Shown here: positions 47,771 to 58,631 of the stretch, one piece after another | Position numbering within the stretch: position 1 is the stretch's first letter | How the letters are laid out: each line of letters begins with the position of its first letter | Translations under genes and position numbers: made by a program | Notes under the pieces: generated by a model | Told to the model about the DNA's origin: nothing | The model's input: the letters and a program-made list of their open reading frames with translations, nothing else | Databases searched by the model: none | Assembly (NCBI GenBank): GCA_030248225.1 | Contig: JASANE010030200.1 | Coordinates: 94,796 to 158,795 of the forward strand | Source: Trileptium ribeirensis | Lineage: Eukaryota > Nematoda > Enoplea > Enoplida > Thoracostomopsidae | Direction: 5' to 3' | Length of the DNA: 64,000 bases

Positions 47771-48064
47771 GGTGTACTCAAGACGAGTTAAAAGAATGTT
47801 ACCTGGAGCAGCTAAAGTTGTATCATCCCGATACTGGTGGAGCAAGAATTAGCGCAGCCGATACACTTGAACGAATACAAACTGCTTACAAATATATTTT
47901 GGAAATTGATTTCTCTGAAGGGCAAGATGCTAACTACAGGAGTGGTGCTCATGCTGCAGCTTCACACGAAGAGGAATTGTCGCCGCAATACAGCAGCCAG
48001 ATTGGTGCTGAATTTAACAAATTTGATAATGAACATCCGGCACCGCAGCATCGAAGATACCTAG
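47771..48064 (+). CDS. DNAJC28 exon: J domain
   Basis: A 294-bp exon between a TATGATTTCAG acceptor and a CTAG|GTTAGT donor. Reading from codon position 2 it encodes CTQDELKECYLEQLKLYHPD, then TGG and ISAADTLERIQTAYKYILEI. The HPD tripeptide is the Hsp70-stimulating signature of J proteins. The exon ends APQHRRYL, the conserved link to the DUF1992 part. Helix I and the start codon must come from an earlier exon that I could not find. The ATG at 47722 lies in the intron and is not a credible start. The exon lies in the right arm of the palindrome; three other copies exist, but this one joins in phase to exons 2-4. Confidence 0.9.
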
Positions 48065-49900
48065 GTTAGTGGACCGGCTAAAGCATTTTCCCCGAAATCA
48101 AGATCGGAGCCTATTTGACATCTGGCCTCTATACAGGAAAAAAATTCACTAATGGCTTTGAGCTGGGAGCAGCTCCAGTTTGGTAGAACTGAAAATTCCT
48201 GGCCCGTGCACCCCAGGTCAATTAGAGTGTCTTATAATAACGTTTTATAGTGTTCTTCATGTCTTCACAACATATAATTCGTTGTTTTACAATATTAAAT
48301 TAGCTACGTCACACTAAATGTAGATTATTAACATATTTTGATGAAGTGTAGACAAACTAAGTTTACCACATATTTCCTTGCCGCGAGTCGCTAAACATAC
48401 GGTTTTTATATGTTATTAAGTCTAAAGATTTAAAATTTTGGATTGCACGGTTGGGGAAATGGCTGAATGCCGATTTCTTTGACAGAACATTAGGTCAGCT
48501 CGAAGAACCACTTCAGAAAATATCCATTTCAGCCACTATAACGAAAACTTTTTCGATTTTTTAGTTTCCAATATTAAGGAGTTACCTCATTATATGAAAA
48601 CCTAATTCCTAGCCTAAAGAATTATTGTCACTGTGTCTTCGAAACTGTCCAATTTCCACCCGACCGGAAGAAAAGAATAAGACCTAGGTTTGTTATATCT
48701 ACCTTGATTATTCTTCATTTCACTTCAAAACACATGGTGGCGGTGAGGAAGCCATAATTTTCTGGGGGCAACAGTTCAGTGAAGCATCGAAATCTTGAAG
48801 CCTTCTAACCCATTTCAGGTGAGGCCAGTCTAGTTTCTACCACTAAATCGCCATTCATTTACAGTTTGTCTCTAGCAGGTTTTGATGCATTGCAGAATAC
48901 ATACAGCACATGAGGTACCGGTAAGTAATTATATATAAGCGCCACTTCCAAACCCAGTGGTGTCTGGGCCGGTGAAGCAAGCCATCATGAGGTTTAACAG
49001 CGACATTTGCATAGCATAATTGGTTGGTTCGTGACAAGGTTAATTGTGTGCAAGCATGTCAGGACCTCTCACTTGTTAAATTCCGACTAACAACGACCCA
49101 CAATAATAGTATAGCCAGGATTACAGGTTTGTAGCGCAGCAACTTTGTAATTTCCATTGGTAAACAGTAATACCGTGGTAGGAGCTAAATTTTAAGGATA
49201 GTGGTTTAAGTGGTTACAGACTTCTCGATTACGGGGTGGTGGATCTCATTCTAAGGATGGTTCAGTTGGCTTTTCTCCAGGTGCTTGATGACTACCGAAG
49301 AATTTTGGAAATTGGTCATTAATGGCTTATTAGGAAGAGCGTTGTATAATGGTATATAAATATTGCCAATTTCTTGGTTTAACGTCTTTCTTTTGTGTCC
49401 GCGGTATCATCCTATAAAATTCAGTCCTAGATTCTAGTGTTGTAACAACGCTCTCGTAACATATGCCTCAGTTTTTAACGCAAATCCACTGCAAGGTTGT
49501 TTTTCAGTCTGGACGGTTCTTCTGGGACCGTCGAAAATCATGTAACTTACTAATCGTGGATTAAAGTTTTTGGCTCATACCTTCAGTAACAGGTACCACA
49601 CTTTTATAATTATATTGACTCTGTTTTAACTGAGTGGAATGAACATTTACGTCTGTCAAACGTGGGACGATACACATTTTATGGAACGCATTTTGACCGT
49701 TTCTGTTTGTTTTTAAACGAAATAAACTAGGGATTAATTTGTAGACTACTAATTGCAATGAAAGATTGTTGGATGTTAATGTTTTTACTACCACCGGAAC
49801 AAAAAAATAGCCGTTTCGCAAGATTATCTGACTAGGTTAATGTCGTTATTGTGCCTGTCGTTTTTATGTTTTATGCTGACATCATTTGTGTCGCTTCTAG
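48065..49900 (+). other. DNAJC28 intron 1
   Basis: Runs from the GTTAGT donor to the CGCTTCTAG acceptor. Its first 1.02 kb is the right end of the palindrome. From 49088 on the sequence is unique. Nothing else is recognised in it. Confidence 0.75.
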
Positions 49901-50108
49901 ATAATCAGGGCTTCGGTCTTGGTACCCCGAGTGCTCGCGCTCGACAGTATACTCAGCGGCGAGCTAGTCGTGCTGCGGAAGCCACGAGCTCGTATGTTTA
50001 TAACAAAATCGTTACTAAGTATCCCGAGTCAGGTGCCACCGAAGGACGTCACGGGGAACTAATACACTCTGAGGACGAGGCTAAATATGCACGAAGATGG
50101 CGCACACG
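49901..50108 (+). CDS. DNAJC28 exon: linker to DUF1992
   Basis: A 208-bp exon with acceptor CTTCTAG and donor GTAGGT. The first two bases complete the Asp codon begun at 48064. It encodes DNQGFGLGTPSARARQYTQR, then RASRAAEAT. The Y-L-x-x-x-G-x-G-x-GTP...RAxRAAE pattern is the conserved junction of DNAJC28 proteins. It ends two bases into an Arg codon (CG|A) finished by the next exon. Translation directly past the donor would hit a TAG, which confirms the splice. The ATG at 49840 is intronic. Confidence 0.9.
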
Positions 50109-51612
50109 GTAGGTATGTACAATATTTGCCATAATTACCCTCTACACTTGCTCGTTGGAAAATAAATTTTTATTTTGAAGTTGTATAACATTTCTGTTTT
50201 CACATGAGCTGACAGTGAATTGTGGCTGTAGTCATTAATACAAAGATTGTACTCAACAGACATTGGTGCTAAGCCATACGGTGACAGAGAAAAACAGTTC
50301 AAGCGCTCCGCCGTCGTTTCACTGACAGATATTTAAAAACTGTTGCCTTGATTAGAAAAATGATACTCCGTTAATTGGCAGGTGATTAAGCTAAACGTAA
50401 GTTATTTTACACCGTGGTACCTTAAATCATCGTCTATTCAAATAGATGTTGTTTACGTCGCCGTCAACTTTGTTGCTATTTTATGAAGATAATGTCATCT
50501 TCCTACATATTACTAATTATCATTTCTGTGTAAAGGGCTAATTCGTGGAAAAGAAGAGTGTAGCACCATTTTGGTTGATAAATTTATTATCTCGGTTGTG
50601 ATCTTTGCGTACTGTTTATATACTCCATCACATTATAGACATTTGGCGCAATGCCATTTTTGTTAGACTTGGCACTTGCATTGCAACATAATGAAGTAAC
50701 CTGAAAATTCAAGCCTCACTAGGCTTCATTATTATTGTTATGGTTTTTGTGAACGTCATGCAGTACTAATAATGTATACCTGTTTACGAATAATACTGAA
50801 ATTGTGGCGCGCTAATATTTTAATATTTCGGTTCTTCAGAATATCATAGTTGTAACCATTTGAAGATATATACGTTTTGTTATTGTTAGCGTATTACAAA
50901 TAAATTAATAACGCGTGTTTTGTATAAACTGTATACCCGTGATAACGCTGCGAATTATTGTAAGGTATGGTTTTGATGATAAAACGACAGGCTATAATTG
51001 TTTTATCCACCCAGGTAATGGCAACTGCATGTTGACTCTACGCCGTCTGCAGCATCAGAGCTGTACTGCAAGTAAAGCGCCATACTGATTAATAACTAGT
51101 GACTCGTGCAACGAAGAGAAACTGGAAACGAACAAACTGTGGTTAGTATAGCATCTATTGAGGCTTGCAATTGCAACTGTCCGGGACCCTTTTAGAGTCG
51201 CGAAAATACCATAATAAATTAGCAATACGTTAAGGACATCGTTGTGACCATTTTCTGCAGATTATGCAGCCGCGGGATTCTGTAGTTTTTTATTAATGAT
51301 CGAAGGACGCAAAGTCAAATGTCAAACGTCAAATGGCAACATTTTAATCAATCTGTTTAAGAATTTTTCTAGACGCACGTAGTCTGTTATATTTACGTGT
51401 ACCAGTGAAATACCGTAGCTTTTGTCACATGCAGCGTTCAAGCAAATCTATAGGCCCACTCCAACTCACTATGCGCAATTAAATTAACAAAAAATAGGAA
51501 AGTTCAACTGTTTTGGTGCCAAGGTTTAGAATTAATAGTTATACACAGGTAGACACATAATTGAGTTAAGACGAGAAAACTTCGCTCGTAATTTTTATGT
51601 CTGTTATTACAG

Positions 51613-51892
51613 ACAGGGTCTCGAACGTCTTGCTGAAGACCTGATCGTCGAAGCGATGCAAAAAGGCGATTTTGATAATCTTCCTGGCGCTGGAAAACCG
51701 CTGCGCTTTCAAGAACACAATCCGTATGTCGACACTACTACACACAAATTAAATCAAATTTTGGCTCGAAGTGGCTACGTTCCAAAATGGTTGTTGGTAG
51801 AGAAAGATGTTCGAGAAGAAAAGGGCCGCCTGAGGCTGGTTATTAAGGAACACCTTGTGCCGGCCTCTAAACTCGCAAGCGTTGAAAACATT
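51613..51892 (+). CDS. DNAJC28 exon: DUF1992 core
   Basis: A 280-bp exon with acceptor ATTACAG and donor GTAAGTAT. It encodes QGLERLAEDLIVEAMQKGDF, then DNLPGAGKPLRF, NPYVDTTTHKLNQILARSGY and PKWLLVEKDVREEKGRLR. The E-x-x-I-x-x-A-x-x-x-G-x-F-D-x-LPGxGKPL motif is the hallmark of DUF1992, present in DNAJC28 and bacterial relatives. The last 100 bp of this exon and its donor are repeated three more times in the intron behind it. Human DNAJC28 has been linked to mitochondria/Golgi traffic; the role here is not known from sequence. Confidence 0.93.
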
Positions 51893-51913
51893 GTAAGTAT
51901 AGCAGCAGAATAA

Positions 51914-52285
51914 TTGCTAAGTGGAGAGATGCTAGAGACGAAAAGTTATTTCTTAAGCTTGTCATTAAAGAACACCTCGCTCCGATTCCTTATCTCAACG
52001 ATAGTGAAAATATTGTATGTGCATTTAGTAACAAAAGCGTTGTTAGTTAAGAAAGATGTTCGAGACAAAATGTCCCCTGATAAAGATCAGTAAGGAAGCC
52101 CCCTCGTCATTTCGTAGTTTCGCTGGTGCTGAAAACAACGTAAGTGCATTCAGTAGCAGAATACTGGCTAGTAGAAAAAGGTTTTCGAGAACAAAGATGC
52201 GGTCTGAGGGCTGTTATTAAGGAAATCCTCGCATTAGTCCCTAATTTCGCTAATGATGGCTACATTATAAGTACGACTATTACAA
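51914..52285 (+). repeat. Three degenerate tandem copies of the exon 3 end and its donor
   Basis: The segment starting TTGGTAGAGAAAGATGTTCG (51794) and running through the exon end and GTAAGT donor is followed by related copies starting about 51914, 52043 and 52168 (steps 120, 129, 125 bp). Each preserves the AGAGA(C/A)...GTTATTAAGGAA...GAAAA(C/T) order. Splice-site positions read GTAAGTAT (unit 1), GTATGTGC (unit 2, near 52016), GTAAGTGC (unit 3, near 52140) and ATAAGTAC (unit 4). Unit 2 still has an open frame encoding LVIKEHLAPIPYLNDSENI; units 3 and 4 are broken. Confidence 0.85.
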
Positions 52286-54274
52286 ATAACTTAGAGGAAT
52301 GACCGCTGCTCGCTTGGAGTTGATTAGATGGTTTGCTTGCTGCTCAAAATATGCTATAGCGGTGCTCGCTCGAAGTTTGACAATCATTTCGTACTTTAAC
52401 ATGATAATAATAATCTATTATTTGTGCATTTAGTACGCAATGTTCTATTGACTGTTATTAGGCACTGTATCGTGAAAAATGTTAATAAACAATTTCAGTT
52501 GGGTTGAGTGACGAAACTTGTATGGGTCATAATATCCTAATAATTTGCTTTAACATGCTTTCGTAAAAAAATGTCATTTCGGTCTACAACTGATATAATA
52601 GACGATGTTCTTTACAGACATACACCCTTCGCATGTGTGTTCGTAACACATTGTTTCGACACCGTTAGCAATGTGATTTTGTGTGTATTTTCATAATAAG
52701 TTTTTGCAGTTTATCCACTTTTTTTAAGGTCCGTCGTCTGTTATACTTATAGAGGGTTTGACATTATCAGTTCTATTCATAGTCGGTAAATTATTGAAGC
52801 GTATAAATCCGCTTTAATGTTATCTGGTTTTGGTTAGTCGGCAGTACAGTTGTGAGACTAATTACAAGGGCCCAACATGCACCATTGATAATATGCGGGC
52901 GAGATGGTCGAACTGTCGGAAACCAGAGGGAGGAGCCAGATGAAATATACGACAGCATAATGGTGGTCGCAGTGTCCTACCATCTGTCCAAGTGCAACGC
53001 GCTTAGTGGTATAACATGGTATATAGCTCATTACCTTGCCGAAAAATTGGACATTATTATAACCCGTTCATACAACATTCATCCAGCAAACAGCAAAGGT
53101 ACATCCGCTTTGTGGTTTTAATAGTATAGTTATGGACAGAAATAAATGCAAACTTTTGTCGCGATCAGCTTATGACAACAATTAACAATCGATCAGGTGG
53201 TGTTCTCAATTTGTTCGCGAATAGTTTGCTTTTATTTCTGTCCGTAATTGCATGCCTCAAAACAGGACGAACCATCACATCGTTTGTTTTACTACAACTA
53301 CTTGATTTGCGTCACTTTCAAAATACGGTAGACAATCCGTTGAACATTATGCAACAATTTATTTAACTTAAGGCGACCTTGCTAATAATTGTCATTGTAT
53401 GTACTGCTTTGCCTTACAGACGAAATTCGTTTTAGGCAGCATTTTTCAGGCGTTATTTAATAGTCCTAGGCTAATTTAACAACGTTTTTGACGAATGGTA
53501 ATTTATTTACAGATTGTGTATACTAGCATACATCCATTTGTACACTCTGTGAGGCCAGTTTCATATAGATTTCCAGACGTTATCGTGCCAGTGACACCCA
53601 TTCGGACAGAATTCACATTACCCAGGGTTTTATGTTTGGCATAACTTATTCGTAATAGAGTTTACATGTGTTTTAATTTTGCTTTACTTGTCAGGAATGC
53701 AATTTCTAACGGTGTGTAAAGCAATGTATATTGCAGTTTTATGCTGCATGTAGGCTTCTGAAAAAGGAAACATTAAAGTGGTTAAATAACTATAAATTAT
53801 AATACTGTATTTTCTCACAATAATGTGGATACTACTGGAAAATTTATCACAAGATGGATAAAATTTGAAATATCGTTTTGCCTTGGAATGATAACCACCA
53901 TTCGTCAAATAGTAAAACTAGAAAAGTTAAGTCGGCTTAAACAATAAGACCTTTTAAATTGTTGTATCTCCATTTGGTATGGACCAAATTCATTCAGAAA
54001 TGGAGACTGATTTTAAAAACTCATCGCCCTGAATGATTGTTTCGACACCGCCTCGGGTGGATTATTTTCGGCTGTACAGAGTGAACTAAATTAGGGTCAC
54101 TTTTAATGTCCTTAATTGAAACTTCCTATAAATTTGAATCATCCTCGGGTTACATCTTTCAGTAGCTCTAATACTGCTGAACCAATAATACACACCATGT
54201 GATGAAGAGAAATTAACTATCGAATTAATAATTTACCAATGTTATATGAAAAATCTTACAATTTGATATTTCAG
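52286..54274 (+). other. Remainder of DNAJC28 intron 3
   Basis: The rest of the intron up to the ATATTTCAG acceptor at 54274. It contains a 112-bp MITE at 53133-53244. The frames 52852-53121 (+) and 53684-53908 (-) have no recognisable domain. Confidence 0.7.
53133..53244. mobile_element. Tc1/mariner-type MITE (copy 2, 112 bp)
   Basis: Ends are TGGACAGAAATAAATGCAAA and, reverse-complemented, CGGACAGAAATAAAAGCAAA, with similarity continuing to about 30 bp (TCGCGA). It is flanked by TA on both sides (53131-53132, 53245-53246). It is related to the MITE at 6885-7016. It sits in DNAJC28 intron 3. Confidence 0.85.
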
Positions 54275-54616
54275 ACATCTCACACTCTAAACTATTATCT
54301 TGGTGACAGTAACTACAAAAAACTCAACTTAGAAGTTCAAAATTTGAACAAGATGATCGATACGTACAACCTTCTTGCACCTGCGCTTTCGAAACAAATG
54401 CTACAATTCGACTTAGTGGCGGAGGCTAGCAAGGTTTGGAACGAAATTAGGTGCGATGAAGATAACGATTCCGTCGACTCTGCGGTACAACATTATTCTG
54501 GTTCACGTGATATGAAAACTTCGCTGACAGGTTCTAATCCTAGTCGCTTAGATAGTTCGGATAGTAACAATGGTATATTTAGGAATTTGATACGCCTGTT
54601 GTACAGAGATAGATGA
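54275..54616 (+). CDS. DNAJC28 terminal exon
   Basis: Joined in phase 0 to Ile at 51892. It encodes TSHTLNYYLGDSNYKKLNLE, NLNKMIDTYNLLAPALSKQM and LQFDLVAEASKVWNEI, matching the C-terminal helical part of DNAJC28 (the I-D-x-Y-N-L-x-x-P block). A poorly conserved acidic/Ser-rich tail follows, ending in TGA at 54614-54616. The ATG at 54239 is intronic. With the J exon the visible gene encodes about 370 residues, close to family length. No frameshift is present. Confidence 0.9.
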   Translation, partial: TSHTLNYYLGDSNYKKLNLEVQNLNKMIDTYNLLAPALSKQMLQFDLVAEASKVWNEIRCDEDNDSVDSAVQHYSGSRDMKTSLTGSNPSRLDSSDSNNGIFRNLIRLLYRDR

Positions 54617-57600
54617 TTTTTATTATACCAACATTGAATCTTCGCATTTGATTTTGTAGATAAACGTAATAATGTGTGATATATTTTTATACTATAATAA
54701 TTCTACAAAACGTGTTTTACGTATATTTTCCTATATTTCTGAATAGTCCTCAATTATCGGGATCTGCTTTTGTTAAGATCTGATATCTTGGGGTAGGAAT
54801 TACTGTATATATTCCAAAGGAGTTAGTCAGGGCTCAAGGCCTGTACCATGTGGGACTTCGACTGAAATAGGATTTGGCTTTAAATTTAATGTGCAATGAT
54901 TTAAGACATCTTTGGTCAGGTATATATCGTTATTTGAGTGGATCCTGATTATAATTTATTGTAATAAATTTCTTTGGTAGTAAAATATTTACTGATTTGA
55001 CTGCTGTGATTTATACTTTGCAGTAAATGTATTGAAGGGAAAGACAAACAAACATTACGTATGTGCTCCTAATTAGTTAACAAAAAGACACATTGTTCGA
55101 AAAACGTTTTTATCGCTTAGAATTGACTTTATGACTTCTGTCATAATGTTTCTTCGATTGTAAAGGTTTCAGTACTCCCAACAAAATCAAAAACTGTGTC
55201 ACTCTTAATTTTGCACGATAGTTTCAGCAGTCTGAAACTGTAATCATGTGACACTTGTAATGCGGTTTTGTAAGTGCATTATTCCAAACTAATTGTGAGT
55301 CACAGATTTTGCAATAATATACGATTTCACTAGGTCACGAAAAGTAGTGTTGGGATATTATTTTTGCAGACAGGTAACTAGCTTTTAAAGCAGCGTAAAC
55401 GCTCCGATTGAGCTCGGTCTTTGTAGTTCACGCTGCTGGACCGCTTGCTGTTTGTGGCTCAACGTATTCTTTCGACCAAGCTTGTGTGGAGTTGCGTTAC
55501 TGTACAAAACCGACTACCTACGGTAGTTGGGAAATAACTGAGATCTGGTAAACCATGGAATATAGAAAATATCTTGAGAAATCCTGGAATTTTGAATCGT
55601 CATGAGTTAAAAAATAAAGCAAATACGAAAAATCAAAATTCTGAGATTTAATACTAACTGACATGATTTTCTTTAAGATGTTGCATGCCTAACAACTGCA
55701 TGATAATCGGAAACACTAATAGCTATTCAAAATATATGCAAAACATTGTGAATGATTACAGTTTTCAAAAAATATGCATCCTTAGCGATTGTGAAAAATA
55801 AGTGTCACATGTCGACTTACGCCTCTGTAAATCGTGTAATTTCGCGACCGGAAACCTGCGGACACCATGTAGCTTGCTTCATTAATTACTAGAATAATTG
55901 TCGTCTGTTGTGTTACACTATCGATGTATAAATGTTTCGCAGCTGATTCAGAGGCGGACCGAGTACGGACTCAAATTATGAGCTCGCGAGTAGTGGGTAT
56001 ACGTAACGTGCATAATGAAGATGTCAGCGCTAATGACAAAATAACTAGGTGGTGCTATCACAGTACACCCCTGTACTGATTCGTGTCCTGAAACGTGGAT
56101 CTTTTTAGCATCCGCTATGAAAATTATATTCCAGGAGATTACCTATAGCAGCCACTTGATGGTTCGTTTATTAGTAGTCAGTGGTCGTTGTCATTGAAAT
56201 GTGTAAGTTGTTTCTTTTACTGAGCGCTGTTAAAAACAATAGATGGTTCGTTTCCTTTAGTGGCAGCATCTAAAAACTGCGTTAGTGGGTATTCGTCTGA
56301 ACACAGCTGGTTCATTGAATCAGTGCGCTGACTATTATAACATCTTCTAAGATGGTGAGTTATGAAAGAGGGTCTTCTTCTTCGTGTAGTCTGATCGCCG
56401 AATGTAACTGGCAAATAATTCACTACTACGAAGCTAGATGCACAAAATAGTTTAAATCCAATTATATTAAAACTTTCAAAGACCTGTTATAGGTTTATAA
56501 TTTGCGGGCATTACGGGCCTGAGAAAATTTGAGCCGTGGGTACATGGCAAATGGTTGTGAGCAAGCTTCCAATTTTCATGGGTACACGCATGCTCAAAAA
56601 TTTTTGCTCGCCTACATCTGTGTTGAAAAGACAGACACTCATATTATGAAGTTTTATGAAGATATTGAAATTTTGTAACCTGCAGTAAAATTGCGATTCG
56701 TTGCCTTTAATAAAATGTATACTCGTAAGCTTTAAAATGAGCCTTCTTATTTATATTTATTGTCACCTAAATTTTTCGCAGAAATTTTCTAGTGTGCAAC
56801 TTATTATAGTTATATGATTTGTAGCACGGATTTGACATTTAATTAGCGTTGAATGGTATTCAATATTTAAAAGATATTTATGTCCGATTACATTTTTACT
56901 TGGCAGTAAACGATAGAATGCAGTACCTTTTTGAGCTATAAGCGCAAAAATACACCAATCTAACTATGCCGTATAACTGGTTGCAGAATCGGTACCAGTA
57001 ACTTAGTTACTCCGTGCACAGCTGAGTTTATCCCTTTAACCGCCGCTGTCCCCGTAGCTGGACATGTAACTTTTTGCGTATATATTGTCTGAGTCATATC
57101 AGCTTCGTGGATAGTATTGCGTGCGCTGGCAGTTTAATAATTTTTTAACCGCTATACTGTTTGGCTTTTTTGACATATTACTGTAGCTAGGTTTGGCGCT
57201 ATTTTTCTGCCGTGTGTCTGGAGAGGGTTTTATGCTGACATAAAGGTCTGTTCGCAAAGAGGAGTTTCTGATCATTCCATAGGATTCAGGTGAGATAAAA
57301 TATATTTTAGCACATTGTAACACCTTTTCAATTATTTTAACAAGTTCACGATGTTTCAACTCGTATAACGAAAATTATTGCAACAATAAGTATTGTCCAG
57401 CTACGAGGACAATGGCGGTCAGTGGTAAAATATATCAGTTGCATTACCGTGCGGACATACACACAAGAGTATTGTAATTCGGATCATTCTAGACCGCTAT
57501 CCGCTGTATTGCTTGAAAATTTTTCAACGGATGTTGCGTTTTATAGAGAGGAGTGCGGATATCTGATCGTCAAGTATGTAGTAACAATTCATTAGTAGTA

Positions 57601-57982
57601 CAAGTGCATAGTTACCGTTCTGTTTCTACACTAGGTAAAATAAAAGGGGACGAATATATAAACTCGGCGAGAATGCTTCATTTTTTGTGTTTAAAGCCTA
57701 AGTTGAAGAGCCGTGTATACTTATAGACTAGCTGCTTTAAAGTCATTGCGCTATTGCAGCACGACAATTGCCATCATACTGTTTTAACTGAAAAAATGTT
57801 CGGACCATGTCATAGGTGAACTGACAAAATATATTAGCATTTTCTTTTTAAACGAGGTATTATTACCACTATTCCGCGATATCCTTGGATTAAATCTTTA
57901 CAATGTTTTAAAGGAACGTTAACCCCTTCCTACGTGCTCCCGCTTATGATAGCGTTTGATCGCGCTTACTACAATTTCAGAC
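54617..57982. other. DNAJC28 3' flank, no recognised gene
   Basis: AT-rich with scattered short frames lacking domains (for example 56217-56423 and 57099-57359, both -). A poly(A) signal for DNAJC28 is not obvious in the first few hundred bases. No repeat structure found. Confidence 0.4.
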
Positions 57983-58475
57983 ATGTTCAAGTCTAGCGTT
58001 CCAAAAAGTCGGAAGTTTATAATCATCGAAGACAATCTTGATTCCAGCGATGATGACTACGAAGACGATAACGACCGGCCCGACGAGCCTTGGTTTGCTG
58101 TCGGCGAGCTTGAGAGCAGTGATAGTGAAGACTGTGCTGCTGAACCTAGTGGGGATGAGTGCGACCCAGCCGAAGAGATTTCTATAGGTTCAGCTGATCG
58201 AGATGCTATCAGCGGCAGCAGTGATAGCATCACTGCGGCTGCAACAGTTCAGCCGAAGCGAAAACCTGTGTGGAAAATTGGTGACAAAACTTTGCAAGGT
58301 GAACCACCGGCTTGCGTCCTTCACTCTAATGTTACTATTGCCGCAGCGAATCCTACTGATGTTTTTCCCATTTTTTCGATGATGCTTTATTGCAGGAAAT
58401 TTGCTTCCAAACTAACCTGTACGTGTAACAGCCCGATATTTCAGGGATTTTAACAAGATACTTAAAAGGGGGAAA
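57983..58475 (+). pseudogene. piggyBac-like transposase N-terminal remnant
   Basis: A frame starting at ATG 57983 (preceded by a TACAATTTCAG acceptor-like sequence) encodes a strongly acidic N-terminus with DNLDSSDDDYEDDNDRPDEP, more Ser/Asp/Glu, then a basic PKRKPVWK. After a one-base slip in a T run near 58370 another frame reads PFFDDALLQEICFQTNLYV, matching the start of the piggyBac transposase fold (the FF.DELL..I..QTN.Y pattern), and hits a stop at once. The catalytic DDD region is absent. Function as a domesticated PGBD-type gene is unlikely given the break, although an exon boundary cannot be excluded. Confidence 0.6.
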
Positions 58476-58531
58476 ATCAGTAAATTAAGGTCAAAAATTG
58501 GGAAAAGGGGAGCGTTGGGCGATCGGATACC

Positions 58532-58631
58532 GGTGGAGCGTGACTGGAGCATTATATTGTATGCCATTCGCTGTTGTCATAAAAATAAAGATGTACTATT
58601 ATTGTAACCTGTTGTGTCGTCACGCTCCACC
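58532..58631. repeat. 13-bp perfect inverted repeat, 74-bp spacer
   Basis: GGTGGAGCGTGAC at 58532-58544 and GTCACGCTCCACC at 58619-58631. A second weaker inverted pair (ATCGGATACC at about 58522, GGTATCCGG at about 58691) lies outside it. It lies just past the piggyBac-like remnant and could be a small MITE or a transcript hairpin. Confidence 0.65.

Larger units (their letters stand above)
41684..49087. repeat. 7.4-kb nested palindrome (inverted duplication)
   Basis: 41684-42716 is the reverse complement of about 48065-49087 (GGAATTTAACAAGTGAGAGG at one edge, CCTCTCACTTGTTAAATTCC at the other), with mostly single-base indels between arms. The main centre is near 45.4 kb. Each arm contains a smaller inverted repeat (about 43.07-43.70 with 44.44-45.07 kb; 45.78-46.37 with 47.14-47.71 kb) around a LINE fragment. 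The DNAJC28 J-domain exon therefore occurs four times in the order -, +, -, +. The central copies are rich in extra homopolymer bases. Confidence 0.85.

Noticed and set aside
49840..49900. Hydrophobic N-terminus (MSLLCLSFLCFML...) read as a signal peptide on the exon at 49901
   Set aside because: It is the polypyrimidine tract of the intron read in frame; splice phases join 48064 to 49901 exactly.
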